Positions 25,746 to 38,660 of a stretch of 64,000 bases of DNA are shown here, piece after piece. This DNA comes from Taenia hydatigena (lineage: Eukaryota; Platyhelminthes; Cestoda; Cyclophyllidea; Taeniidae): contig JADWOT020000871.1 in the NCBI GenBank assembly GCA_036345935.2, forward strand, positions 57,119-121,118. Direction: 5' to 3'. Both the position numbers and the translations under genes were made by a program. The first letter of the stretch is position 1, and each line of letters begins with the position of its first letter. Below the pieces are notes generated by a model. The model was not told the origin of the DNA, ran no database searches, and saw only the letters and a program-made list of their open reading frames with translations.

Positions 25746-26556
25746 AGTCGTTTCGAGATCAAGAAGCAACTGCATGCAAATGTTAGTTGATCACTCGACA
25801 CAAATACCATCAATGAGTATTTAAGGCGGATTAGTAACCAATCATGCTGAGAAACGCAGAAAAGAACATCTAAGCTTGTCTGTGCTGTGGGTTTAACAAT
25901 GTATTATCTCCGTTTATGCATTGTGGATGCATTTTATACCACATACTAACAGGCTAGCCTTCTCGTACAATTTTTATTATGCATAATTTTATTTTTAATG
26001 GATGCATGGACTGGCACTTTTTCTTTCTTTAATTGTTGCACCAAATTATTAGAAAATCTGTAGGAAACTCGTCCCCTGTGGATAAATTGTCTTAGTAGGT
26101 TTCTAGACACGGCCTAATTAGCACGAAGGCCTCATGGCTGAATTACAGCAAAATTTTCATGCAATTTAATAGCAGCCTAAATATGCCTTCTTTGCTTTTA
26201 AAGCAGACATGATTCGGACTGCACGCAGGAATCGTCACACTCTATAGACGGTTTGTGCTTACTCCCTGTTTTCTCTTGCCTTGGAGCTGACGAATTTGGT
26301 GTGGCAAGCTTTAGTACCCTCTGGAATTGGTTATGTCAGGATAGTGCGTTAAGCCTGTATCAATATCATTTGGAGAATTTTGACATCACGCTTGTCAGCA
26401 AATGGTCTTGGATTTTACAAGTGTCCCTCTATGGAAGGAAAGTAAACTGTCTGGCTGAGGGTATGGTTAGAAGAATAGCCAAAGTCGGTGGAAATGTGCA
26501 TCATCCGCGGAAAGTACGCCCACTCATCACCTTATCCAAACAATTTTGTGTTCCAA
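25746..26556. other. Second A-specific segment, unassigned
   Basis: About 810 bp separate sequences that are only about 50 bp apart in B (47,930-47,980). It contains a 124-codon open frame (26,253-26,627, plus) with no motif I recognise. The frame runs into the shared block, so it is probably chance. Confidence 0.4.
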
Positions 26557-26633
26557 AGCTAGTCACTTTTATCAACCCGTCAAGACAGCATAAATGGATA
26601 TCGAGATGTCAGCTTCCCAATTTTTGAATAAGC

Positions 26634-27612
26634 CTACTGAATTTTAAATTAACTGTCAATCATTTTGTCATGCACCCATAATTTAGCGGTCGACAAGTCA
26701 TTCTGAATAATGACCCAAACAGTCAAGCTGATGCTTCGCCCCGCATCTCCACATATTTGGACAATAGTCAGACATTGCTAGTTAATCGGCAATATCACTT
26801 CGTCTGTCCCCTTTCACGGCATGTTCAAATTGTCCAAATTGTAAATACGCTGCTAATCCTCTGCGGTACTGCCTCGAAGACTATTCATCAACCTTTTAAG
26901 ACCTTTTGCATAAGTGATGATTGTACCATGGGTGCAATGTCGGATCAGCACAGAGCTGATTTCCCTAAAAGGCTTTTGTCAGTATGGGTCAAACAAGGCT
27001 AATGGCAGCAAGGTGCGTTTAGGATCATTTGTTTTCTGGAGCTGTGCAAAGGAACGTCCATCTCACAATCTATGTGTTGGTTTGGTCACCGTTTTAATGC
27101 TATGAACTACTGTCCACAATTAAAGTCTCCTATGCCATCATGTTGCATTAATGGCACATTTTCATACTGATTCCACCAAGTCACATGTCACAGGGTGCAC
27201 TGGTGTTCCAATTTTGCCATGCTTTAAGTACCACACTACAGTTACTGTTAAGTTTATTAGAGATACCGTAAAAACACGATAATGCCATTAAAATACATAA
27301 GCGTGTACGTTTGTCTGTTGTGCTGGGTGCTGGGAACTTCACGCATTCTTTCAAACACTTCCAAATGGCACTTGAGAATCTTATTTTGTTAATAGGCTGC
27401 GCCGATTGGCTGGATAAGAGAAGTGATCAATACTGACTGGGTTGCCAAATCGATCACCGACTGCAAAGATGCGCATTCCTAAATTAGTATTTGAGTCAAC
27501 TTCCTTTGTATTGCTGCTGGCCTGGTGCATCAGGTCGAATCATATCCACTTCTCCCGCTTTCTTGCGACTCGATTCGCTGTTTAACCACTACTGAGTGAC
27601 ATTAATAGACGG
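26634..27612 (+). repeat. Right inverted arm of the mucin A block
   Basis: Partner of 20,945-21,925 in inverted orientation, and of 48,011-48,830 in direct orientation. It contains a frame of about 60 codons (26,914 onward) beginning near VQCRISTELISLKGFCQ that is also open in the left arm (21,409-21,642, minus). In the B copy it reads in the same frame with two stops. The function is unknown. The outer end is near 27,586-27,612. Confidence 0.8.
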
Positions 27613-30504
27613 ATACTCTGTTTATTGCACTCTTGATGTACGAATACAAAAAGACCAGTTCCTGAGTCTGCTCACGTCTTAGCACGCCACCTGGAAAAGG
27701 GACCATTATGCCAGTAACCATTCTAAAGGCAGCAATTTGAGAGATAAGCAGCGTTGTTTTTAAAAAGATGAGCAATATCAAAACCCGGGGCCAACGCTTC
27801 ATTCTGTCTGGAAAACAGGATGTCATAAATCACTGCATCAAACGCAGCGGTTATCTCACCTTAATCACCTGGAGCGAATTGTGTTGCTTGTATGCTTTAC
27901 TAACAACCATAAAATCTTTTCAGCAAAACAAACTTACAACATTTTGGGCTTCTATGCGGTTAGATCGGGCGCAATTTGAGCAATGACTATTCTCTCTGAG
28001 CAGTGTAACCACTCGCATGACCACAGAAACGCCATAGGTAATAGGTCATGACTAGCATGCGTGGTGAATGTTCACCATGTAGGTTCAACATTTTTGTGAC
28101 CTCATTCGATATCAAAATATTGCTCACTGATGGCAGCGAAAGGAATCTGGATCACACAGTAGACATACACACATGCATGGCAGCGTTTTTAACAAACTAA
28201 ACCGGGTACTTATACCACAATGATTTGTCCATTAAATCAAATTTCCTCCTTCGTTTTAACTTCAATCATAACTTGATCCACTCTAGCGGGTTATTCCTTC
28301 GGACTCTGCAAGATACAAGTTTATGTATCAAGAACGCAAATAGATCCTACATTAAATCCGCTCACAGAAGTAGCACTAACCAGAAAATAACAAGAATAGC
28401 AAACGCGAAAATCTATTCTATATTAAGCATATGCTCACTCGTAAGGCACGTTGCTTAGCACATATCCATGTCAGGCAAAGTAAGGCAGCTTGTTGGATGG
28501 CACTAAAATGGACTGTCGAGTGTGCGTGTTCATGTGCGAACAAGAACTTTGCGGTCTATGCATCTTGCCCAAATGGGAGCCTCTTGATAACACTGCGCCG
28601 CTGTCTGCAACTATTTACCTACTGATGCGGTCTGACGCGATCCAATGCAGTCAGCTATCTGCCCTACCATTTCAATTAAGCAATACCCAATCAATTTTGC
28701 TCGATCATTCACTCCATGTCAGCGTTTACGTGGGTTCTGTCCTAAAGTGCGGTCACAACCCTCACGCCATGAGTACTTGTACTTACTAGATTGCTGGTTC
28801 TAATTAGGATATTGACAAAATAGTACAAAGCTTACATGGCATTTGTAGCCGATTCTACTCAAATACTGCGCATCAAAGATCTGCAAAATGGGAAAACCAA
28901 CAAAAAATCATAAACATTGCAAGATACGCCGAATAAATAGCGGAATGCCTACCGTGATGACTTGAACGTATATGTTCTAGCGTTGCCTCCAAGGTCAGAT
29001 GTTCTGCATGGCGTTCTGTGCAGTAAAGGCGTATTTGTGAATTCTCTATTCTTTGGACTAAAATATGTTGCAACAAAGTGTAAATTTGAGAGGAGTTTGC
29101 TTGGGCATTTGTTCTACCAAAATTATGCAAAATCAAACGTACAAATGTGAGTTCTCATAAAGTGACCGAGAAGTAAATCAAAGTTTTCAAATGATGAGAA
29201 ACAGAGACAGCAAGTGTTGTGATCCCGGGCTATTCGCAAGGTACAAAAAAGGACTTGTGTTACTTATCGGCACATTGAAGCATACGGCAAAAAGGACGGA
29301 GAGGTATTATAAATTCTACCACCTTTTTGATGCATTAAAACCAACCCGAACGTATCACGAAAAGGCAAGCAAAGCGGACAAGGCACCTGCGCTTTAACTA
29401 AAACGTAAAATATTAGAAATGGATTGGTGAAGTCTTGTTAATGGCTGCAGAAGTGATGTGATACAGGAGCTGATGAAATAGGGCATCGTCTATTGTACCG
29501 TTTGTTGCGCAAATAAGGTTACTCCGATCAAAGCAAAAGCTAGTCTACTCAATGCGACTTAGCTGTTAGCAATTTACTATACAATTACTAGGCATAAACG
29601 TGCATGACCGTACACATCTGCACACAAGTATATTCATAGGCAGAGACGTGTGTGTGTGAATAGGAAAGCTGCATTTTAAGAAGAACGGCAATTACTTTAG
29701 TGTTCACGAAACAAGTGCGCATGGAATGAGGTGATAGTTCTGAACGACGAAGGGTACACTATACACTTGTAGGCGGCCATTTTGGCGTAGAGGAACGCTA
29801 GATTTCCGAGATCCAGTACCAAAGCTTGCAGTGCATTCGAAGCGGGAGCAAAGCTACTGACTACATCTGTCCTCAGCCTTGTGCTTTATTTAAACACAGA
29901 AAGTAACAGTTGCACATTTCAGCCAAAACCTTGAGCATTGCACGCGCGTGAGTAAAGCTTACTGAAATATATTAACTCACTTAATTTGCTTCCTAACTAC
30001 TAAGCCATGTTTCAAATTGGTCTTCTGCATAAATTCAAATGTAGTTTGCTAGAGGGTACCTTTAAATGAAACTTCTGTCTTATATTACATTGATTTTAAA
30101 ATTACCCAAACCGAAGCCCTATTAACTTATTGCATGAATTTTGATACACATCTTAGAGCAATGCCTGAAAAAAAGAAGGCTTTGACGTTAGGTAGGCAAG
30201 CCCTCTTTGGACACTTCACAGTACGCGCCCCCTTCAATATTCCTCCGATTGGTCAATATCTTCTTTTGTAGAAGCAGTCTCTAATACACTATAAATGGGC
30301 AGGTATGTACAAGCGCACCACTAGTCTCAAGCCTAATACTAGCCAAAATATCACTAATGACTCGTTAAAAAATCACTTGATTGTCAGCCCGTTATTTCCC
30401 TTTTTAGCGTCTAAGCGTAACTGAACTAACTAAATTTGGTAGAATCTTTAAGCTGCACGGAAGAATTCACCCTGAATTTGGAATTAACTGTGCACGATAC
30501 GTAA
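27613..30504. other. Unassigned region
   Basis: No gene, RNA or structured repeat recognised. Several open frames of 60-99 codons occur (for example 28,490-28,789, plus) without motifs or splice context. Confidence 0.45.
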
Positions 30505-30620
30505 AAATGCTTCGGCACTTTAACTTGCATTTGTGCTTCTTTTCTATTTAAAAGCAAACCCCTTTGATGTACAGAAGTCATTGTCTCGCTGCTTAAATTT
30601 TGTAGCGTTAGCGATTCGCG
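30505..30620 (-). repeat. Inverse copy of the repeat at about 4.6 kb
   Basis: Reverse complement of the 4,610-4,725 block, diverged by roughly a quarter of positions by eye. It stands alone, with no mucin-like sequence seen next to it. Confidence 0.45.
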
Positions 30621-31570
30621 CTGGTTTGAATAAGCCATCGCAGCACATATCAAGTGCAATTATTCTGCGTGCCCTAAGAAATGGCATTAAAAGCGCCCCT
30701 TAAATATTAGCCCTACTGTCATAAAAAAGAGCAGTAGATCCTTGCTAGCGTTGCTAAATTCGTCTAGTTTCTCATTATTACCTGAATTTAGCTCCTATAA
30801 AACTGCAATTAAAGGTAAAGCATTTGGGAGAATGGTTTCGTGTTTGAAATGACACAACTCAAGGCGCTTTTTCTCAACAAACTTTGGACAACCTTACATC
30901 AAGCATGTTTACTCTCCTGAATTTTAGGTAAGTGTGGTGGAGGCTTTCACTTATTAAGCTAACCGCTTTAGTGAAAGATGCATGTTTATGAGGTGTCAAA
31001 CGATAAATCTGTGTAGTGCTCTCAAACAAGAGTAGCGAATTCCTCTTGTCAATTTAATTTTGCCTTTGCGTTAAAATGTTGATAACAGTAAATTGGTAAA
31101 GTTAATTGGGCCTCCATAGAAAATAGACGTAAAATGTTTCGTTCTATTCTTTGCAATTCCTTTGAAGATTAACCTTATTGGTCTTGTGTGCTTAGGCCCA
31201 ATTTTCAACACTTTGAAATTTATAAAATTATACGGTCTGGAAAGCCACCTAGCGTTATTTAATATTTTCTTAGCATTGAGATCACTGCTGAGGATAACAT
31301 GGTACACTAATTTTTATTTGGCTTTCGAAATTCAGCTCTGCTTGACCGTCAAAGAGCAACTTAGTAGTGCAATCACAAAAATGCATGAATACAAATGCAT
31401 GCCAGTATGCTGGCAGACCCTGCTGCCTGGTCAGCGGAAAAAGAGAATAGAGAAGTGAATTGAAGTGGCAGGTGAGCACTTGGTGAATCGCATTGGCAAG
31501 CCAGGTAAGTGAGGCGTCGATGCGAGATGAAGCTATACCCGACCATGTGAATAAGTAAACATGGTAAAGT
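30621..31570. other. Unassigned region
   Basis: Nothing recognised. Overlapping frames on both strands around 31,071-31,458 look like chance. Confidence 0.45.
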
Positions 31571-31636
31571 CGCAGGGCGTGGTTTTGATCCACGGACCTC
31601 TGGGTTATGAGCATAGTGCGCTACCCCGCTCACAAT
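31571..31636 (-). pseudogene. tRNA-Met(CAT)-like relic or SINE head
   Basis: On the minus strand the order of D-like arm, anticodon loop CTCATAA and T arm is tRNA-like. The T stem CGTGG/CCACG is perfect around a 7-nt loop, and GATCAAAAC fits the pol III box B consensus. The anticodon stem keeps only three of five pairs, box A is poor, and no acceptor stem forms. It is therefore a decayed tRNA gene or the head of a tRNA-derived SINE, not a working tRNA. Confidence 0.5.
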
Positions 31637-32892
31637 GTATGCATCTTTTAATTTAGTTTATGTCCTTTAGTAGGTTGGCTCAAGCAACATGACGAATCAC
31701 CGATTTGGGCTTAAATAATCACATAAAGTCGAGGCATGCATGTGTGCTCGAATGGTTACTAAGTAACTGGTTGACGTGTAAGCAGTGAGGTGGCAGAGGT
31801 GGAGATAGATATGGACCCCGAGGAAGGAAAGAGGAGGTGGAGATAAGTGTAGGTGCATGCACGTGGCACTGTGATGTGGTGCAGCACAACATAGCATAGC
31901 ATATCGCAAGATGTTGAAACAGAGCAGATTAGCGGGAAATACACTGATATAGAACTATGTTAAGTTGTCTCTGTGATGGTGTAGCAGTGAGATTTTCTCG
32001 ATTTCATCTAGATGATACGACTTTAACTCATGGTCGCCAAAGTACGCAACAATCTGTTGCGCGCATAGGCAACATGATGCTAGACGCCGTGGCTACATGT
32101 ACGTGGGTATCGCATGAGGTGTCTAAAGACAGGGAAGTAGAAGTTGGCATGGTTGTTCTTGTAGAGTAAATAAATTGAATTTTATCACTCACGTCTTCTG
32201 GCCATCGGCTTCGTTCAGGCTCTGTTGCTATAATATTTATGAATTTGAGTCCCCATCAATGATTGTTGACGCGGGTCCTCACTAATATTGGAGAAGCAAT
32301 CAGTTATCATTGATACCAATGTTCAAACAATCTTATAAGTTGCAGCGATGCATTAACCATTCCAAGCGGCAAACTCTGCGCCGGGTGGCACATTACCTCT
32401 TAACAGAAAGTATCCACCCCTCTCATTCTGACGTTGCGGCTAAACCTCTTAACAGGCCAGGCAGCTCTTATGCACATCGTTTTCATCTTATCGATGACAA
32501 GAATAATGAGCTTCATGAGCTGCTGACTATGAACTCGAGCATATGCTTATATTTCTGCATTTCGTTCACACAGAAATACCCTTCAGCAAAAAATATGCTA
32601 GGTTCCCTCGATAGCATTGTTCCACTCTGTATAATGTCTGCATTATCAAGAGTGTGTTGGTTTTCGCTGCTGAGTTTTACGGCTATTCGGTGCTTATTTC
32701 AGATGCTTGGCACTTCAGGACTGCGATTTGAATTTGAATTGATGCTTATCTCTAAACACAGTGCTGTACCAGTGCTCTTGGCTAATTCCACGTCTGCACA
32801 GACAAAAGCTCTACATAAGACCTCAACCCACTCACACCCTGGCTTCCCTAGCACTAGTCGATGCAGCTCTAAATTGATATTGATATGAGGCC
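31637..32892. other. Unassigned; contains the longest open frame in the window
   Basis: An open frame of 192 codons runs from 32,310 to 32,888 (plus). It has no signal peptide, no domain I recognise, and ends just before a tRNA-like relic. I treat it as a probable chance frame. Confidence 0.4.
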
Positions 32893-32963
32893 AGGGATGC
32901 AGCTTGGTAATGGAAAGCTCGCTTTGCATGAGAGAGGCCTCGGGTTTGAACGCTGACATCATC
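32893..32963 (+). pseudogene. tRNA-Ala(TGC)-like relic
   Basis: The order and length match tRNA-Ala: GGGATGCAGCTT at the 5' end, anticodon loop TTTGCAT (anticodon TGC) in a stem with four of five pairs, GAGGCCTCGGG before the T loop, and CATCATC at the 3' end. Five of seven acceptor positions pair, counting one G-T wobble. The T stem has collapsed (about two of five pairs) and box B is imperfect. It is a pseudogene or SINE head. Confidence 0.5.
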
Positions 32964-33270
32964 GATTAACGCGTCTCGAAAGCATTCCTCGGCCAGAGCA
33001 GTCTTTGCTTCAATTCTGTGCCCTTTTTAATTTCTGGCCAGTCATTTGGTTACTGCCTTCGGTTCTCTGCGCATGGACCCTCCCGGTTTGAAGGAAGTTG
33101 GAGAGTGGAAATCGGTTTTCACTCATCCTATTGGCTCGCTTGACCTTGTCGTCACCCATCCGACACGACACACGCGGGTTCAGCATCGGATCCATTGACT
33201 CTATTGTGTTAAGCTTGTAGCTAGAGCTGTGCTATGACCGACTAAATGAGGTAAGTGCGAGTGGTTGTAT

Positions 33271-33342
33271 CTGCGTCCAAAGAGAATCAAACTGTCGACT
33301 CCTGGTTTACGATACCAGTGTTCTAACCACTAAGCCATGAAG
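33271..33342 (-). pseudogene. tRNA-Thr(CGT)-like sequence, near full length
   Basis: The minus strand reads TGGCTTAGTGG, a perfect match to the box A consensus. It then has an anticodon arm with a perfect five-pair stem (CTGGT/ACCAG) around loop ATCGTAA (anticodon CGT), and a box B-like GTTTGATTC with one mismatch. The 72-nt span suits a tRNA. The T stem is imperfect and the acceptor ends do not pair, so I call it a tRNA pseudogene or SINE head. It is the best preserved of the five relics. Confidence 0.55.
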
Positions 33343-36300
33343 ACCACTGATAATTATGTCCCTTCAACTCTGTCCTCAATCCTCACCACCATTTCATCAA
33401 TATACCGCTTAGAATCACTTCACGGCATTGTTGCGCGTGAGCACTTTATGTCGGCACTTACTTGGTGCACAATGTCCCATGCTTTTCATCATCTACCTGC
33501 CTTATCAAGGGTATTGGAAGCGCTCTAGATAGGAAAGAATTTTGGCAGGAGTGTAAATATACAGCGTACGCCGAGTGTAGTCAACCTCGACCAGGTCTGA
33601 AGTCTGCATAATTTTATTGCAGGCACAAAACCGGTAACTTGCCTTCGATACAACAAAACGTCTTCTGTCCAATCCGCCTCAACCCTTAATCAACACAATC
33701 TCACCTTCCTAGGACTACTACTTCCCTATATGCAAGGCCGTTAAGAATTTTTCCTTTTAGGAAAGCCCATAGTCGAGGCAACGTTTTGTTGCCAAGTGAC
33801 ATCTGCTTTCCAAGTTCTCTTCTGTTTAGTTGCATAGATCTTGGCACAAGCCAAATCAATGATAGGTACTTTTTAATCAAAAGCTTATTTTGTTAACGCG
33901 ATAGTTAGTTGAATAGAAAAGGTAAGGGTTTGAAAAACAGACAAGCAAAACATTAATTTCTTTGCAGATGCAGCAGTTGCCCTCAAAATATCTCATCTCT
34001 GCCTCCATACATCGAAGCGCGCAGTAAAGCGGTGAAGACAAGTTTAGGATTCGGCCGTACGGGAATCCTAGGAATACTCCAGAGACGAGGCAATCACTAC
34101 TGGCTTTGAAATGAATTTATTGTTTATACTTGCTACTTTAATGACTAGACAGAAAGCTTGAAGCAAATGAGGGATTGACGGGCTTCGGTTACCGCATGGT
34201 GGCTCTTTCGTCACACACTCTCACTCTCTCTCGTCATTTCAGGTAGTTGTTTTTGCACATTTCTCTGCCATCGTTGTCTACTGAGCCCATACGAAAACAC
34301 TAGTTTGGGACTATGGCAAATATTGACGGACTATGTCGTCTAGCACAAAATAAATACAGCTTCCTTGTGCAAGTCACTGCCTTGTAGGTGAAACCACCTA
34401 AGATCTACACACATTCTTTGCCATAAGTGGAATCCTACCTCTAACTTTCAAGCCTAGTTCAGCCACCTTAATGACATCAATGCGTTCAGTTCACCACAAG
34501 TCCATTCGCATAGAATAATTTATTTCTAGCAGTGGTGGTTAATCGACGTACAAATTTTGCCCTTTGGTTCCGTGGACAAATAGATCAGCTTTAATTTGCG
34601 TGTAAAGAAAATCTCTGTAATTTGTATGGGCATGACGGTGAAGACCACTCTAACTATTTAAGTCTAACGTTCCATGAAAGGCTTTATTCAAACTCCATCC
34701 GACTTATTACAGGCCGGATAAACAAAAACGACAACTATCCTTGCGGTCAAAGCAGGTGAATGGCGCCTGTCAACTGGCTTACGCTTCAGCAAGAGCCGCC
34801 TAGACATACTTGAACCGCCTTGACAACGAATTTGGCCGACTCGACCCCTGTGGCTTAAATTCAAATTCACTTTGAGATGTGACGATAAAGTCCAATAACT
34901 CAAAATCAACAGGATGTATATTTCTTGTTAACTGATTTTATTGCGTTCCGGTTGTTGCAAGCTGTTAATGTCATCGAATGCAAACCCTAATTTTGGTTCA
35001 TAAATAAGTACCTGCCTCTGCTCGCCGATTCGCACCCTCCTTCTTTGTTTTGCAAGACGATACCCTCTGGAAATTAAGATCCACTGGCATGAGATTGTTT
35101 CGTGTCATAAATCCGCATAACGAATAATTTTAAAGCACATCCAGAACAACTCTCGCAAGTAGAGGGGATGTCGAGCATAAGTCTCGCCATATTTTCGGTC
35201 GCGTAACTGCCGAGTGTGCTAATAGAGATACCCTGGAAACAATAGAAGCCAAAGGTAATAAATCAAATACCGTCAATTTTGTAGAGGATTGAAGAGGCGT
35301 GGGAGTTTCTACTGCCGCTGCATAGCAATATTAAATGCGCTAGTAAGCCTCGTGACCTAATAATTCTATCATAAAACCTGAAGTTATTTGCTTTATTTTG
35401 CGACGAGAAGCTAAGAACCTTTTAGTTGGTGTAAAATTGGAGGGTTTCTACGCTCTCAGCAAATAGAGTCCATAACAGCCTCGGTTCCACCCAAGCCACA
35501 TGCTTACTCTGTTTATTTAGCCAAGCCTATACTCACTAAGGCGTTGAAAGCAAATGCAGTGTTCTGAAGGTGACGCAAACAACCATTTACATGTTACTCC
35601 ATCCTCCCATATTTCCACTTCCACTTGGAGTGGAACACATAATCTTCTATTTTAGTCTTGTAAACACAATGATCGCATCGTGTAGCCTTTCTCCCTCCAC
35701 TTCGCCCTTCAAGCAATCATTATCGTTGTCGTCAGGACGAAATACCACTCTCTAGCAAGTAGGGAGCAAAACATGCTGCAGACAACAGAAACCAATGCAT
35801 GCAGGCGCCTTGCTCTAGATGCTGGCTGGCAGCTGTAGAAGTACGCCCGTTTGTGAGGAGCGTTGAATGCTGGGAAGTTTCCCTGTGGATAAAAGCGTAA
35901 AAACCCACAGAAGGCTTTAAGCACATTAGAGGGGAATGAAGTTAGGTGAAGTTAGAGCAGATGGAATAGGACAGTTATCGGCAGCATGTGTTGTCAGAAC
36001 TAACATTGTAGTGACAGACAAACGTATTTTATTGCTAAAGGCATCCGTAGCATTATCATAATTATTTGACAGCAACAATTGCCTTAAATGCTCATTTATT
36101 AGGAGCCGCCACTTTGGAGTGTACGACCCATAAGCTCCTTCGAAGCTGCAAAAGAGGCAAGCACATCTATTCCGGTGATTGGCTTACGCTTTCAAAAACA
36201 TACGGTTTCGTAAAGCAGTGCACTCCATTTAACCATGGCAACTTATTGCTTTAACCACCTCACACACCTGTAGTGTTTACTAGACTTCGTGCAGTTCGCG

Positions 36301-38050
36301 TCTGTTTAGATCCCTACTTGTGTGGCCTGATTATCCAATTCGAGATGTGTCGCCTTGTCTTATTTTTTCCTATTTAAATTTAGCCTTCTTAATGATGCTT
36401 TTGTGTCAGATGCCTCTTAAACATTTGCATATTTCTCTTTTCCCACCACATGGCACCCGCTGCTAAACGAAAGAAAAAGAGGAGCAGTAGGTGGGGAAAA
36501 TATGTTGAATGAAGTAAGGCGGGTAGGTGGTAGAATGCGTAGTGGAGTGCTTGAAAACCGGATAGACTGCGTTTTTATTCAAAGAACGAATCTTACAATC
36601 ATTCCATAAGTCAAAATGATATCAGTTTCTATGCTGGTGTGCTTTGGGAAATTGGCAGGAACGCCTCTTTTGGTCGTTCTATGGAAAGCAAAATTGTGTT
36701 CTATTTACAAAGAAAATGCTACATATAGCGACAACAGCGCCGTCAACTAAACCGGCACAAATGTTGTCAAATGCGTTCATTATTAATTAAAAGTAGTTGC
36801 TGCAGCTGGCTCTGGTGTGCTCTAAAGCAAATGCTCCCCCATATTATTTCCTAAACTCCGCTTTTTATTCATATATGGCATACGTTGCTGCCTTTTAGCT
36901 TAATGATCGGCATTGCTTCTCTCTTCCCAAACAACAGCACTTCAACGTTGCTTTCATTTGTGAATTTTATGCTGATTCGAAGGCACAGAGAAGTTAGCAG
37001 TGCATGAGCTAATCCAACTCACCCCTTCGTATTCGTCCACCTGTTCCCGACCATTCCACTAGGTCGCCATTATGCGCTGTTGCCTGACGCATGCATCGAC
37101 CAATGAATTGGACGTGATGACAACAAAACCTTATGCAAATTAGCCAGATCACTGCTCATAGCGATCTGATAGTTTCTACAGCTGTGGTGATATTATACAA
37201 ATGATAAGTTGCAGATTTTAGTGCTCATGCATCCATTACTCTTATCGCCCACTTTGCCATCAGCCCTGAAATGCATCCGCCTCAACTCTCCTTACGTGTG
37301 TTCATTATCATTGTGGTGCATTTCCTCTAGTTTGGTGTATTCATTAAGCTTTGCGATATCAAAGGCTATCAGATGGATGATACAGATGGCGAACGAATAG
37401 CAGAGGCAATCACACAAACTCCATGTAGACCACACGTAGAAAGATTGTGGTATGCAGATGTATTGGACCTAAGAGTGAAGGGATAAACTTGGCCCCTATC
37501 CTTTTGATTACATCAGACTGACCATCATGCGGCCAATTTAGTGCTTTGATAGTATGCAGGCGGTCTCTCACAATCCACATTCGAATCTGTTTTCTACGCT
37601 TCCAGTCACCATACCGTTGTAATGCGTGAATGCAGTGTTTTATGAATGATGAAAATGCTCATTTTTATGCCACCGCTAGTGACGAGCTTCCAGGGAAGAA
37701 GGCCACTTTCTGTTGAATGAACGTAAAACAACGCGTGCGCATTAGTGACTGGCAAAATCCTTAGGGTTTGATGCTGCCTGGTCCTCTATTCGCTGTCCAT
37801 ATTTAGCTCTATTGTAGACCATAAATTAGCTACTATGACTGGAGTAGAATGTGCTGGAGGCGATAGCAAGAGGAACACAGAAACCGTGCTAAAGCAGTGG
37901 TGTTGCAATTATCCATTTGCGCCAGCTTTTATTTCCCGTCAAGTTCTTCGAATGCAAACAATTAGAACGGCATTAGCACCGGCCTAGATGTTATAAAGGG
38001 AGACTCTTTTGTCTCACAAACACTGCGCTAACTTTAATTTCATGTGCATT
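33343..38050. other. Unassigned region
   Basis: No gene or repeat recognised over about 4.7 kb. Open frames do not exceed about 73 codons. A CT-rich tract lies near 34,215-34,240. Confidence 0.45.
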
Positions 38051-38660
38051 TCATCCCTCATTAGCTCGCGAAGCAGACGATAGAGGTGAAGTCAAGGGAA
38101 TTATTCCGTGGATATGGAAGTGTGCACGACGGTGAGTCAGCATAGAGGCGGGGTGGATACCTTGTATTGTGCTGCCTTTTATGATATCTGACATGTCAAA
38201 CGGACCTGAGAAGAGAAGGAACTTTCTTGAATTCAGCGTCAATCCTGCGTCTTGCAGGTGGCACAACACTAGTTTCAGTAGGCCCTCGGGCCCCCAGCTA
38301 TCCACCTAAAATAGTGATGCGATCAAGGTGGGTTAGAAGGTGTTTTGGAACTAGGCCAATCAGTGCTATCTACGTCAGACGCTGGAAAAAGCTGCAGCGC
38401 TATGGACTCCAAAGGGTGTCGCGTGAAATTCATATAACCCAGCCGGCACTATAAATGCCGCCTGCTTTCTGTCTGTTTCCGTTTTCCCATCCGAATCTCA
38501 AGTCCAACGTGGGAAACTGCTGTAATCCATACAGCGAGTCTAATGGATTGTTTATGTAGTGTAAGAGAAGCGCCTCTATTTCTGCGGCGTCGTGCGATTT
38601 TCTACAATCATAGATTACAGCAGCTTTATTTTTTCTGTGGTTTTTTACCTTGTGCTCCAA
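38051..38660 (-). pseudogene. Decayed Ty3/gypsy retrotransposon reverse transcriptase fragment
   Basis: Read on the minus strand, successive RT landmarks appear in the right order but in different frames: DSLYGLQQF then TLDLRFG (38,487-38,545), NRQKAG, GLYEFHATPFGV (38,379-38,441), HLDRITILGG where the family has the Y-x-D-D active-site motif (about 38,310-38,345), and HLQDAGLTLNSRKF (about 38,230-38,270). The catalytic YxDD motif is altered (His for Tyr, Arg for the second Asp). At least two frameshifts and several stops separate the blocks. No protease, RNase H, integrase or LTR was recognised on either side. It is a dead fragment of a family that normally copies its RNA in the cytoplasm. 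Confidence 0.75.

Noticed and set aside
32310..32888. 192-codon open frame, the longest in the window
   Set aside because: No motif, no signal peptide, no splice context and no paralogue; a frame of this length is expected occasionally by chance in 64 kb read in six frames.
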